Assembly (NCBI GenBank): GCA_947493885.1
Contig: CANLTE010000003.1
Span: 248,001 to 312,000, forward strand
DNA from: an uncultured Maribacter sp.
Lineage (GTDB): Bacteria > Bacteroidota > Bacteroidia > Flavobacteriales > Flavobacteriaceae
DNA length: 64,000 bases
Reading direction: 5' to 3'
Shown: positions 44,367 to 53,708 of the stretch, piece after piece
How the letters are laid out: each line of letters opens with the position of its first letter
How positions within the stretch are numbered: the first letter of the stretch is position 1
Notes under the pieces: model-generated
Databases searched by the model: none
Seen by the model: the letters and a program-made list of their open reading frames with translations, nothing else
What the model was told of the DNA's origin: nothing
Translations under genes and position numbers: made by a program

Positions 44367-44693
44367 TTTGACAATTTAGTTTAATAAAAATGTTGCAGAA
44401 GCAAAAGCTGTTCCAACTGACGATAATTAAGACTATGGTTAATTTAAGTAGTTAACTTAACGGAATCTAAACTTTTTTTCTTGATCCAAAAAGAAAAAAT
44501 AAAAAGCGGTCAACTTTATTGCCAATTCGTTTTCTTATTAACGAAAACGCCTTAGTAATATGGACTTCAACAGATTTAACAGAAATATTCAAATAGTTAG
44601 TAATATGGATATCTTAGCTATAGGAGAATTATTAACTACATTTTTTTATTAATATTAAAATTGATTTAAGTGAATAAGAACATGCGCAGAAAT
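44367..44693. other. Non-coding gap holding an inverted repeat and a sugar-kinase relic
   Basis: A 9-bp inverted repeat (TTTTTTCTT 44474-44482, AAGAAAAAA 44491-44499) resembles repeats common between flavobacterial genes. A short relic of a PfkB-type kinase start lies at 44605-44652. Nothing else is recognisable. Confidence 0.5.
44605..44652 (+). pseudogene. Relic of a PfkB-family carbohydrate kinase N-terminus
   Basis: A 15-codon frame reads MDILAIGELLTTFFY then stop. The DILAIGELL string is the characteristic opening of PfkB sugar kinases (KdgK/fructokinase group), usually followed by D/DF. The rest of the gene is absent, and the AraC gene's 3' end begins 42 bp on. Chance resemblance cannot be excluded for so short a stretch. 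Confidence 0.35.
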
Positions 44694-45770
44694 TTAATTT
44701 ATGTTTTGAGGTTCTAATAGTTTTTCTTCATTTTTAGCTATCCAATTTGCTCTATAGCTCTTTGGGGATGTATTGAATTGTCTTTTAAAAGCAGTAGCAA
44801 AATATTGACCACTTGAGAACCCACACTCATATCCAATTTTTGTTACACTTTTGTTTTGTTCCTCAACCAATAATCTCGCTGCAACCTCCAGTCGAACTTT
44901 TATCAGATAATTAATTGGAGTTAAATTTGTTATTTGTTTGCAATATTTAGATAAACTGGTCATACCTAATCCGCAATGTTCAGCCATTTCTTCAAGAGTC
45001 CAATGACGCTCGTAGTCTGAGCGGAGATGGTTTAAGAAAATTTCAACTGTTCGTAGGTTTATCGTAAGGGACTCATCTAATTTAACTTTTCCATTCTTAA
45101 ATAAATATACTATTTGAAGAAAGAGTTCATTAATTAAAATATTAAGTTTGGAGTGTGGGATTCTAATTAGGGTATTTGCGTTGGTTTGAGATTCATTTAT
45201 GCATCTACCAATTTTTCGGAAACAGTTATGAAGGGCATCCGTTGTTTTCCAAACAGCCATTTCATTTTGTCGTAGAATTTTGGTGAGGTATGTCATGTCC
45301 TCCTTTGAAAGAATTATCCAATCTGGCCAATTCCAATCTTGATGTGGTTGTATTACGCCAACATCTATTATTAACCAATATAGTTTACTGGAAGTGACCG
45401 AAGGATTGCCAACTTTGTGCAGCTGCCATGGCCTAGTGATAGTTAAATCACCAGGGGTTAAATTAAAATAATCGTTTTCAACAGAAAATTCGAGGCTTCC
45501 AGAAGATAAGAAAGTAAATTCTAACCCTTCATTCCTGTGCCAGTCAAGTCCCCAATTTTGATTTTTCTTGGCATCCCAATACCCAATGCTACAAATGTTA
45601 GAAAGTACTTCATCAGAAAGATTTAAACCAGGGTAGCTGGCGCGACTTAACGCCTTCATTTCCAATTCACCAAGGTTAGCTGCTTTAATCAGGGACTCAC
45701 AACGGTCTGCAGAAAAAACGTCATAAAAATTTTTACTAGGTTGCTCATTTTTCTTTCGATTACTGACCAT
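44694..45770 (-). CDS. AraC-family transcriptional regulator with cupin sensor
   Basis: This 358-aa protein starts at ATG 45770, chosen because the frame's extension to 45818 overlaps the isomerase gene by 35 bp. An N-terminal cupin domain (~90-150, DWHRNEGLEFTFLSSGSLEFSV, DLTITRPWQLHKVG) probably binds a sugar. A C-terminal AraC DNA-binding region (~255-345) has HWTLEEMAEHCGLGMTSLSKYCKQIT and GYECGFSSGQYFATAFKRQFNTSPKSYR. It is the last gene of a minus-strand set with the isomerase and DUF6807 genes and likely controls them. Confidence 0.85.
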   Translation of the reverse strand: MVSNRKKNEQPSKNFYDVFSADRCESLIKAANLGELEMKALSRASYPGLNLSDEVLSNICSIGYWDAKKNQNWGLDWHRNEGLEFTFLSSGSLEFSVENDYFNLTPGDLTITRPWQLHKVGNPSVTSSKLYWLIIDVGVIQPHQDWNWPDWIILSKEDMTYLTKILRQNEMAVWKTTDALHNCFRKIGRCINESQTNANTLIRIPHSKLNILINELFLQIVYLFKNGKVKLDESLTINLRTVEIFLNHLRSDYERHWTLEEMAEHCGLGMTSLSKYCKQITNLTPINYLIKVRLEVAARLLVEEQNKSVTKIGYECGFSSGQYFATAFKRQFNTSPKSYRANWIAKNEEKLLEPQNIN

Positions 45771-45783
45771 ATTTATGATTGTG

Positions 45784-46635
45784 TTATGTTGAACACTCAA
45801 GATTACTAAGATAATCAATACTTTGTTTCACGGCAACTTCCCCAGCAACCTCTAAAGTAGTATATCCATCAAAACCGACTTTTACTAGTTCTTTATATAT
45901 GTCTTCAATTCCTATCACACCTTCCCCTAAGGCTATTAGTGCCATGCCACAGCCAAATACTTTACCTCGCTGAGGAATAAATTCACTAGGTAAGTCTTTC
46001 CAGTGCACATGTTCTATCTTTGAACCAAGTTTTTGAATCATTTCTATTGAATCACCGCCCCCTAACCAAAGGTTGCCAGTGTCTAAATTAATACCTAAAG
46101 CTTCAGAGTTACATGCATCAATAATACGTTCCATATGTTTTACAGAGTCCGTGTATTTTCCATGCGGTTCTAGAAGGATTTTAACTCCATAGTCCTGAGC
46201 CATTTTCAAAGGTTCATGAAGTTTCTCCCTTATTGAAAAAATAGCTTCGTCATCTGTTAGGTTTTTGCCAAACGAGGTATGCGCATCTCCTTCTGTAGTA
46301 ATCACATGCTTTATACCGATAGAGGCTGCCATTCGAATTGCTTTTACAATTTGCGAAGTGCCATAGCGCCAAGGGGCAGTTGGATCAAGTAGGGTTGCAT
46401 GTGAGCAAACACTTGTAATTGTAATGCCCCTTGATTCAAAAAGTCGTTTTATATCAAAAGCGTTGGCATCTAGACTGGCCACTGCATTGAACCCGAAATG
46501 TGAACCAAGGCATGCACCGTCAGCATTGTCCGTTACGTCAGCATATTCAAATCCCCATTCTTTTATTTGATCAACTTGTTTATCTAGAGTCTCAAATGGG
46601 TTGATAAGAGCAAAACATCCTACTTTAATAGCCAT
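45784..46635 (-). CDS. Sugar phosphate isomerase/epimerase-family TIM barrel
   Basis: This 283-aa cytoplasmic protein has the xylose-isomerase-like AP endonuclease-2 fold. Probable metal ligands are E156 (ILLEPHGKY), D185 (NLDTGNLW), H211 (HVHWKD) and E262 (TTLEVAG). Members isomerise or epimerise sugars, and some act on 3-keto-sugars. It is 13 bp ahead of the AraC gene and 23 bp after the DUF6807 gene, so all three are likely co-transcribed. Confidence 0.82.
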   Translation of the reverse strand: MAIKVGCFALINPFETLDKQVDQIKEWGFEYADVTDNADGACLGSHFGFNAVASLDANAFDIKRLFESRGITITSVCSHATLLDPTAPWRYGTSQIVKAIRMAASIGIKHVITTEGDAHTSFGKNLTDDEAIFSIREKLHEPLKMAQDYGVKILLEPHGKYTDSVKHMERIIDACNSEALGINLDTGNLWLGGGDSIEMIQKLGSKIEHVHWKDLPSEFIPQRGKVFGCGMALIALGEGVIGIEDIYKELVKVGFDGYTTLEVAGEVAVKQSIDYLSNLECST

Positions 46636-46658
46636 GAGTATTTGTTTTAAGTTAAAAA

Positions 46659-47663
46659 TTAGTTAGTATATGAATTAATAAAATTTTGATAATGTTGTTC
46701 TATTTTAAAACGGCTTAATGCTTTGGAGTTTATCAAGGTCCTATATTTATATTGTATTCTTTCCCTTGGCATCAAAGTGATAGGTTTGTTATAAACAGGA
46801 GAGGGATTGAAAAAAGCAAAAACATCTTTTTTGTAAATATACCAGGGAACCTTATCATACATATTATTCGGATGATTTATTATTGTCAATCCCGAGGCAT
46901 AAGTCGATTCACCAAGGTATCCAGATAAATCCATCCACTTGGCCTTTTCTCCATAACCCACAATGTCCTCATTATTTTCCCAATTATTGGAATGGATATA
47001 TTTGTGTTGTGACATGTTTTCTGTTGCTCTGTATGAGAGACCTGCGTATCCACCATATTCTGGACCTCCTAATTTTTCCGGGAGTGTTCTATTTAATGTT
47101 ACCGTATCATTTTGAACAACCCAATCAAATATCCAGTCAATATAATAGTTGCCTTTTTTGTCTGGAGGAGTAAATTTATATGTTCTTTTTTCTAATAACA
47201 TTGGAATCCCAGGTTCTTTAGAATAGGAGATGTTCATTTTAACTGTTGCGGAAAAATCAAGGTTAATTGTTTTCACAACATTTTCGACTTTGGCATAACC
47301 TTCAGAAAGACCAGTTGATTTATCTTCTTCCCAAAAGTTTACATCATTAATATATTTCCATGAAAACCATAGGCCATAATGCCAAGGATGATCACTTGGT
47401 CGCAACCAGACAAGATCATGCTCATCAATAGTATTTAAAGGCGAAAAATAAGGCTTACCCTTTTTTAAATTATAGTTGAGTTGCCATACAACCTTAGTTC
47501 CATTTATAAAAAGTAAAGATGAATCAGATTCTTGCCATGAATAGGGTTTAAAACAATCACTTTTGATATCCTGAGTAATTACCTCGTTTTTACATACTAG
47601 GGATATCATAATACTTATAAAACATAAGAATAAAGCAATAACACTTGTCTTCATATCAATCAA
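46659..47663 (-). CDS. DUF6807 (PmoA-like) exported protein
   Basis: This 334-aa protein has a lipoprotein-like signal (SIMISLVCKNE; the ATG at 47654 gives a tidier signal). The body shows the DUF6807 pattern: YFSPLNTIDEHDLVWLRPSDHPWHYGLWFSWKYINDVNFWEE, later GGPEYGGYAGLSYRA and GLTIINHPNN, and it ends RERIQYKYRTLI. This family is often found beside TIM-barrel sugar isomerases and DUF1080-like proteins in marine glycan loci and is named after methane oxygenase PmoA without proof of that role. Function unknown, sugar modification likely. Confidence 0.78.
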   Translation of the reverse strand: MIDMKTSVIALFLCFISIMISLVCKNEVITQDIKSDCFKPYSWQESDSSLLFINGTKVVWQLNYNLKKGKPYFSPLNTIDEHDLVWLRPSDHPWHYGLWFSWKYINDVNFWEEDKSTGLSEGYAKVENVVKTINLDFSATVKMNISYSKEPGIPMLLEKRTYKFTPPDKKGNYYIDWIFDWVVQNDTVTLNRTLPEKLGGPEYGGYAGLSYRATENMSQHKYIHSNNWENNEDIVGYGEKAKWMDLSGYLGESTYASGLTIINHPNNMYDKVPWYIYKKDVFAFFNPSPVYNKPITLMPRERIQYKYRTLINSKALSRFKIEQHYQNFINSYTN

Positions 47664-47851
47664 TTTTCGGTATATACATTATTTGGTTTATTGTAAAACG
47701 TTCTTTAGGCTTTTAGTACTTAGTTATATGTTATATCTAATGAATAATAAATAGAATTCTAAACAGAAATTTTATACGTCAATTTTGTAACCTGTAAACT
47801 CCAATTTATTTCCCTTTTAATATGTAGCTTTTCTTTATTAAAAACGAATAA

Positions 47852-47871
47852 AGTTTCTTGTCAAAGAAACT
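47852..47871. repeat. 8-bp perfect hairpin
   Basis: AGTTTCTT (47852-47859), loop GTCA, AAGAAACT (47864-47871). There is no T-run after it. Function unknown; possibly a regulatory or terminator-like element for the minus-strand sugar genes. Confidence 0.4.
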
Positions 47872-48183
47872 CAGTCCATATCAAACTATTGTATTCGCAA
47901 CTAGCCTCATTTGAGTTAAAAAAAACTTAACCAATCTATTGAATCTATTGATAGGTAATATTAATCAGAATAATAATTATATAGACCAATAGTCTAGTTA
48001 CGCAATGCACATTTATCATGATTAAATTATCATAATACTGTAATTTATAGGAAACATGAGAATATAAATAGATATTATAAGAATCGTAAAATTATATAAA
48101 ACCAACCATGGTTTTTATTTTTAATATATTCTTTGTAGCCTCTAAAATTTATTTATCTAAAATATGTAAATTGGCAATAAAAA

Positions 48184-48218
48184 ATGTTTAAAATATCGTA
48201 TCACGATATTTTAAACAT
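48184..48218. repeat. 16-bp perfect inverted repeat with 3-nt loop
   Basis: ATGTTTAAAATATCGT (48184-48199), loop ATC, ACGATATTTTAAACAT (48203-48218). The full 35-nt hairpin is far longer than an ordinary operator. It lies 388 bp upstream of the dehydrogenase-like gene. It could be a terminator end, a miniature-element tip or a regulator target. Confidence 0.6.
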
Positions 48219-48606
48219 GGTTTGATAAATTCGTAAGTTTAAGATTTAAAAACTAAGGATGATGTCAGATTGTACAAAGCGCATTCTTTTCAATTAATAG
48301 TGCTTTTTAATTCCATAAAGCTTTTTGGTTTATTTTGTATATGAAGAACGGATGAACAAAAAAATACTTTTAAGCGTTTTTTTTAGTGATCAAATAGAAT
48401 TAAATGGATTAATAATAACGGGGTTTTTGTGAACTCATGTTCAGGGTCATATGATATATTATAGGATTAGATAGGTGACGGCTAATTGATAAAATAGTTC
48501 TTGATTAAGTCTTATAATTTACTTTTAAAATATCTCAACGCGATATAATAAACAAATTTGTATTTATGATGGCTTAACTTTATAGGTTATATTAAAAAAC
48601 ATTAAC

Positions 48607-50232
48607 ATGAAAAAACTAAAAAAGGTTATATATTCTTTGGTGTTAGTCATGGTGCTAGTTTCTTGCAAAAATGAAGCGAAAAATGAAAGGGTTTTTACAG
48701 AATGGAAACGGACAATCAATGAACATGTAGATTCAGTTGTAAAAGTGTATGGTAAATATGCTGCGGTAAAGTTGCCAATTAAAACTGGAGTTAAACTTTG
48801 GAATCCAACAGCAATTACAAAAGGTCCCAATGGCGTAATGTATGCCGCTAACTATACTGGAGAGATTTATTCATTACAAGATACTAATGGGGATGGTTTA
48901 GAAGATTACGCTAAGCTGTATTGTAATGTTAAAAATGATAGTTTAAGGTATCCTACGAGTATGATTTTTAATGGGAATAAATTGTTAGTTGGGACTACTC
49001 AAGAGATTAGAATGTATGAGGATACTAATTCGGATGGAGTAGCTGACAGAAGCGAAACTTTTTTTAAAGATTTTCCATATACCATGCATTTATTTGACTG
49101 GACTTTTGGTTTAGAATTGGGGCCTGACAAGTCATTATACGTAATTTTATGTACTGATTCTTGGAATGATAATCCAGCACCAGATCCTGATAAACTTCGT
49201 GGTTCTATCTTAAAAATTTCTCCTGATGGAAAATCGTATGAAAGATATGCAACTGGATTAAGATTTGCATATGGTATGAGATTCAATGAAGATGGTGATT
49301 TGTTTTTTTCTGATAATAGGGGTAATGAAAATAAATATGAAGAACTAAACTATGTTGTTAAAGGTAGTTTCTATGGAAATAACCAGCCCAAGTACCCGGA
49401 ATTTGTAAATAATATTACAGAACCTTTGGTAAGGTTAAAGTACGGTTTTGCGCCTGTAGGAATAGATTTTAATCCAAAGAATAATGATTTTGATGGAACT
49501 GCGGGAGATTTATTTATCTCATATTTCGGTCCAGATGGGAAGTGGAATGAAGGTTCTATTTCAAGGGTGCGGATACAGAAGGTTGGAAAAGAAGAATATG
49601 AAGTCAAAGAATTTCCTGTAGCAGATAAAATAGCGAAGCTATCTGATTTAGAATTTGGCATACAAGGAGACTTGTATGCAGCACAGTTTGGTATTGAAAC
49701 ACATGGTCATAAGCCCTATAAAAGTCCAATGGGGGCAATTTATAGATTTATTGAAGCTGATTGGGTAGCGCCCGATAGCCTTAAAAATATTACAGATGTA
49801 GTTAAAGGTAATACGGACAAAGGGAGATTAATTTTTAAGGAAAGAGCTTGTAATACATGTCATTCAATAGATGGGAATGAATCCCTTTTAGGTCCAGATC
49901 TCATGGGAATAGGTAAGCTTTTAACTAAGGAGGAAATAATAGAATCAATCAATAACCCTGATAAAAACATTAAAACTGGTTTTGATCAAGTGGAAATTAA
50001 GACTAAGCAAGGTAAAACGTATTTTGGAAGAATGGTAACTAGTAGTACAAGTGAAATTGTACTTATGCTTCCTGGGAATGTAAAGGAGGTTATTAAAACT
50101 TCTGATGTGGTGTCAAGTGAATTTTTGAAGCGCTCTTTAATGCCTCCTGGTTTGCTTGGAGGATTAGATAATGGGGAGATCGGGGATTTGGTTAGTTATA
50201 TGCAGAGTTTAATGTTAGAGGAACAAGAGTAA
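48607..50232 (+). CDS. Lipoprotein with glucose-dehydrogenase-like beta-propeller and C-terminal cytochrome c domain
   Basis: This 541-aa protein has a lipoprotein signal (VMVLVSC20KNEA). The N-terminal propeller (~50-370) matches PQQ-type sugar dehydrogenase/L-sorbosone-like proteins (FDWTFGLELGPDKSLYVILC, SPDGKSYERYATGLRFAYGMRFNEDGDLFFSDNRG). A mono-haem domain follows with C415-N-T-C418-H419 and a Met-rich end (MVTSSTSEIVLMLPGNVKE, SLMPPGLLGG). It probably oxidises a sugar and passes electrons to the haem. In related families the partner is a DUF1080 or TIM-barrel enzyme, as in the neighbouring genes. Confidence 0.78.
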   Translation: MKKLKKVIYSLVLVMVLVSCKNEAKNERVFTEWKRTINEHVDSVVKVYGKYAAVKLPIKTGVKLWNPTAITKGPNGVMYAANYTGEIYSLQDTNGDGLEDYAKLYCNVKNDSLRYPTSMIFNGNKLLVGTTQEIRMYEDTNSDGVADRSETFFKDFPYTMHLFDWTFGLELGPDKSLYVILCTDSWNDNPAPDPDKLRGSILKISPDGKSYERYATGLRFAYGMRFNEDGDLFFSDNRGNENKYEELNYVVKGSFYGNNQPKYPEFVNNITEPLVRLKYGFAPVGIDFNPKNNDFDGTAGDLFISYFGPDGKWNEGSISRVRIQKVGKEEYEVKEFPVADKIAKLSDLEFGIQGDLYAAQFGIETHGHKPYKSPMGAIYRFIEADWVAPDSLKNITDVVKGNTDKGRLIFKERACNTCHSIDGNESLLGPDLMGIGKLLTKEEIIESINNPDKNIKTGFDQVEIKTKQGKTYFGRMVTSSTSEIVLMLPGNVKEVIKTSDVVSSEFLKRSLMPPGLLGGLDNGEIGDLVSYMQSLMLEEQE

Positions 50233-50743
50233 TAAATGATTGGTGCCGAGAAGCTTGCTGATATTCGAAATATTTTTTTAGAATTTCTTAAGGCCCTTTT
50301 GTTATGAGATTGAAATCTGGTGGTGAATTTAATAAGAAAAGAAATCTGTTAGTTATTTAAATGCAAATCAACTTAATCATGTTGACTTCTGATTTAACTT
50401 TCTTCAGCTGATACTAATAGTTCTACTTCTTTAGAACGGTTTTTGATGAATAATAAGAGAAGACAAAATTAAACGAATTCTATACATTCTTACTTTGACG
50501 TTATGGACAATATTGACATCTCGGTAATCAAATAATTGTCAGGTTTTTGTTTTTTTAGATATTTTATTGTTAAAACTATCTACGATCAATTTCGTTGTTG
50601 TTGCTGTACCTTTAAAAACGATATTTATAACTGTGGTATCTGAAATTATGTATAATCTATAACCTTTGTAAAATCGCAACGAAAACATCATTAATCTAAC
50701 ATAAAAATCTTTAAAAATTATTCCCAACTCTATATAAATCAAT
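50233..50743. other. Non-coding gap, no gene supported
   Basis: This 511-bp AT-rich stretch has frequent stops in all frames apart from a weak antisense frame over 50539-50835 that has no coding signature. It includes the promoter region of the decayed DUF5703 gene. Nothing else recognised. Confidence 0.5.
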
Positions 50744-52126
50744 ATGAAAAATAAATTTTCAATGAATAACAGAGTTGTAATCGTAATAATAGTAATGGCA
50801 TGTTTATTCGGATGCAAAAAATCGGATAAAACCACAGTTAAAAAATCTTTGAATTGGCTAGATGATTATAATGTAGTGGAATAGCCAGAGTAAAAATTCA
50901 AGTGAATCTATGCCATGTGGAGGTGGGGATATAGGTATGAATGTTTGGGTTGAAAATGGAGATATACTATTTTATGTAGATAGAAGCGGAAATATTGATG
51001 AAAATGATTAACAGCGAAAAACGGGACGTGTTCGAATTAAAATGACTCCCAGTCCATTTTCTACAGGAGGAAATGATGTATTTTTTGAACAAAAGCTGGA
51101 TTTAAAAACAGGAGCTATTTTTATAACTGGAAAAAATGTAGATAATGGTGCAAGCATTAGAATTTGCGTATATGATTCACGAAATGCATCGTTTTACAGG
51201 AGCGGATATTTCTGAATATATTCCGTTTTTAAAAGACGTTGTTATTTTTCATTTTGAATATCATAAACTACTTCAACAAAAAAGAAACGGTAAAGATTGG
51301 GATGAGAATGGAAAATTAGTTCTAAGTCCTGGTCATGCTTGTGAAACCTATAAAGGAACTAATCCAAGTAACCTTGTCGCAGCATTGCAAAGAAATATTG
51401 AAGGGTTACTACAATTACCAAACAAGTGGATTAACGAAGTTGAAAAAGAACAGTTTAAGGGTTGGTTAGAGAGAATACCTCCAATAAATTATAGAATACG
51501 AAATGGAGTTAAAACAATAGCTCCAGTAAAAGAGGAGCGAGATAGAATTACCAATGCAGAGTTACCTCAATTATATCCTGTGTTTCCATTTGGGATATAT
51601 GGATTAGGACAGCCAAATCTTGATGTCGCCGTAAATACTTGGAAGTACGGAATGGATCGTTGGAATGATGGAGCAATTGCACGGGGCATGCCAAGTGGAC
51701 CTACACCTCAAAAAGATAATTGGTGGGGTTGGTCTCAACACGCTATTATGTTAGCTCGTATGGGTTTAACATATGAAGCAAAAGAATATGTTACTAAAAA
51801 ATTATCAGATTCTCGGGGAAGTATTGATTACGAATCAGATGAACGAACACGGTTTCCTGTATTTTATTGCTCCAGATACGATTGGATGCCTGATATCAAC
51901 TGGGGAGGAAGTGGCATGATTGCTCTTCAAGAAATGTAAGTACAAACCTTTGGTAATGATGGTAAAGATATACGAATATTTCCTGCATGGCCGAAAGAAT
52001 GGAATGTGCAATTCAAGCTGCATTCACCAGAAAACACTACACACTACTGTGGAATGTAAGATGATAAATGGAAAAGTTGATGATGTAATTGTGTTTCCAG
52101 AAAAGCGAAGAAAAGATATTAAATAA
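50744..52126 (+). pseudogene. Degenerate DUF5703-domain glycan-active gene, with internal deletion, stops and frameshifts
   Basis: The start encodes a lipoprotein signal (MACLFGCKKSD). After NWLDDYNVV the frame shifts near 50876. SQSKNSSESMPCGGGDIGMNVWVENGD then follows in another phase and matches the DUF5703 N-terminal domain. A TAA at 51009 interrupts DENDx-QRKTGRVRI. Around 51145 the text jumps straight to a C-terminal region (MVQALEFAYMIHEMHRFTGADISEYIPFL...WGGSGMIALQEM), so several hundred residues are missing. TAA at 51937 replaces a codon before VQTFGNDGKDIRIFPAWPKEW, and a final frameshift near 52040 precedes TTVECKMINGKV...RRKDIK. Intact relatives are, from memory, about 750 aa. The gene is dead. 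Confidence 0.8.
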
Positions 52127-52184
52127 AGTATTCTTCTTTATTTTTTGTGTTATGGCGTTTTAATCCATAACCTAATATTAAATT

Positions 52185-52574
52185 TCAATGAACTTTATTT
52201 TTAGGCTTCTCGTAATGCATAAAAAAATTAATCCAAATGTTTCTAGAAACTCTTATAATTATTGGTAAAACCCCTAAGAGCACAGCACATATTATAAAAA
52301 AAGAGGTTAGAATATTAATATTTAAAACAAGATAGCACAATACAAATGTAGCAGAAGCAAATGCAATTCCGACAGGATAACTCACATACATTGCTCCAAA
52401 GAAAAAGGATGGTTCTATTTTATATTTAGTATTACAATGGCTACAGCGTTCTTCCATTTTCAAAACTTGTGATATAATGTACGGATTAGATTCCGTATAC
52501 ATGCTTTCATTTTGACAAACGGGACATGCACCTGTTAATATACTATATATTTTGGTTCCCTTTAAATACTTCAT
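52185..52574 (-). CDS. DUF983 zinc-ribbon membrane protein
   Basis: This 129-aa protein has an N-terminal zinc ribbon, C17-P-V-C20 and C44-S-H-C47, followed by two membrane helices (~63-83, 85-107). The architecture is that of DUF983 proteins common in Bacteroidota. Function is unknown; the genes are often near cytochrome oxidase assembly loci, but not here. Gene is short and well bounded. Confidence 0.9.
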   Translation of the reverse strand: MKYLKGTKIYSILTGACPVCQNESMYTESNPYIISQVLKMEERCSHCNTKYKIEPSFFFGAMYVSYPVGIAFASATFVLCYLVLNINILTSFFIICAVLLGVLPIIIRVSRNIWINFFMHYEKPKNKVH

Positions 52575-52625
52575 AATAATGTTTTAAATCTAAAAATCAA
52601 GATTTTAAAGTGTAAAAATAGGTAT

Positions 52626-53564
52626 ATGTTTTCATTGTTAGAATATACATTTCCCCCTATTTTTTGTACTTTTAAGACATACATAGCAGTTTTGAGACAT
52701 ATTCCAATCCTAAATATTGAACAATTTGAACAACAAGAACCACTTGTAGATTTTTATAGTAACGAATTTAGTAGGCATTTAGAGAAAAACGGCACTATAA
52801 TTGAAAAACCTCATAAACATGATTTTTTCTTGTGTGTTTTGTTTATTGAAGGTTCTGGTATTCATGAAATTGATTTTAATTCGTATCCAATAAACCCAGG
52901 AAGCATATTCTTCCTAAGACCAGGTCAAACACATTGTTGGAAATTTGAAAACAAACCAAAGGGTTATATATTCTTCCATACTCAAAATTTTTATGAGCTT
53001 TATTTTTCAAATACATCACTAACACAATTTCCCTTTTTTTATACGAATAACAATCCTCCGTATACGGTAATTAATAGACATCAGTTAACAGAAATAGAAT
53101 ATTATTTCAAAAAAGTAAATGTCGAATTTCATAAACGCAACATTTATAAACAGCAAAAAATAGCTAGCCTAATTAATCTATTATATATTGATTTAAGCAG
53201 AATTTATAGTGAGTTTGGCCTAATTGATAACAAAATAAGTCCAACATATTTAAGAACATTACGACTTCTAGAAGATACTATTGATGCTTTTTACAAAACC
53301 GAAAAATCGGCAGAGTTTTATGCAGAAAAACTAAGCATTACACCTAAACATTTGAACAGAATTGTAAAATCAACTATTAACAAAACTACGTCGCAATTGA
53401 TATCGGAGCGAGTTATACTTGAAGCTAAACGGCTAATTGTTCACTCTAAAAATTCATTAGCAGCTATTTCTGAACTACTTGGATATGAGGATTATGCATA
53501 TTTTTCACGAGTTTTTAGACTAAAAACAGGTGTTACGCCGATATCTTTTAGAAAAAGATTCTGA
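52626..53564 (+). CDS. AraC-family transcriptional regulator with cupin domain
   Basis: This protein is up to 312 aa. The sensor is a cupin (~55-105, KPHKHDFFLCVLFIEGSGIHEIDFNSYPINPGSIFFLRPGQTHCW). The C-terminal AraC domain (~205-312) has ESAEFYAEKLSITPKHLNRIVKSTI and LAAISELLGYEDYAYFSRVFRLKTGVTPISFRKRF. The first ATG is at 52626, but related proteins begin near RHIPILNIEQF, so a TTG at 52692 may be the real start. Ligand and target are unknown. Confidence 0.85.
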   Translation: MFSLLEYTFPPIFCTFKTYIAVLRHIPILNIEQFEQQEPLVDFYSNEFSRHLEKNGTIIEKPHKHDFFLCVLFIEGSGIHEIDFNSYPINPGSIFFLRPGQTHCWKFENKPKGYIFFHTQNFYELYFSNTSLTQFPFFYTNNNPPYTVINRHQLTEIEYYFKKVNVEFHKRNIYKQQKIASLINLLYIDLSRIYSEFGLIDNKISPTYLRTLRLLEDTIDAFYKTEKSAEFYAEKLSITPKHLNRIVKSTINKTTSQLISERVILEAKRLIVHSKNSLAAISELLGYEDYAYFSRVFRLKTGVTPISFRKRF

Positions 53565-53708
53565 TATTTTCTAAAAAGTTAATTCATTGTTTTCTTTCTG
53601 TTAAGTATCACTTTAAAGAAGCAATACTATGTTTTTTTAATACATTTACTCCTCCATAAAACTGAAGCATTACAATTATATTAAAGAACTAGATATTGAT
53701 TTTATAAG

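Larger units (their letters stand above)
47664..48606. other. Long AT-rich intergenic region with two hairpins
   Basis: A 943-bp gap separates two divergent genes, so it holds both promoters. I found an 8-bp hairpin (47852-47871) and an unusually long perfect inverted repeat (48184-48218). No coding frame or family resemblance is supported in the remainder, which is probably partly decayed DNA. Confidence 0.6.

Noticed and set aside
50539-50835. Minus-strand 98-aa frame in the gap before the DUF5703 pseudogene
   Set aside because: It overlaps the lipoprotein signal of the pseudogene, and the translation is hydrophobic and Ile/Phe-rich without motif or partner.
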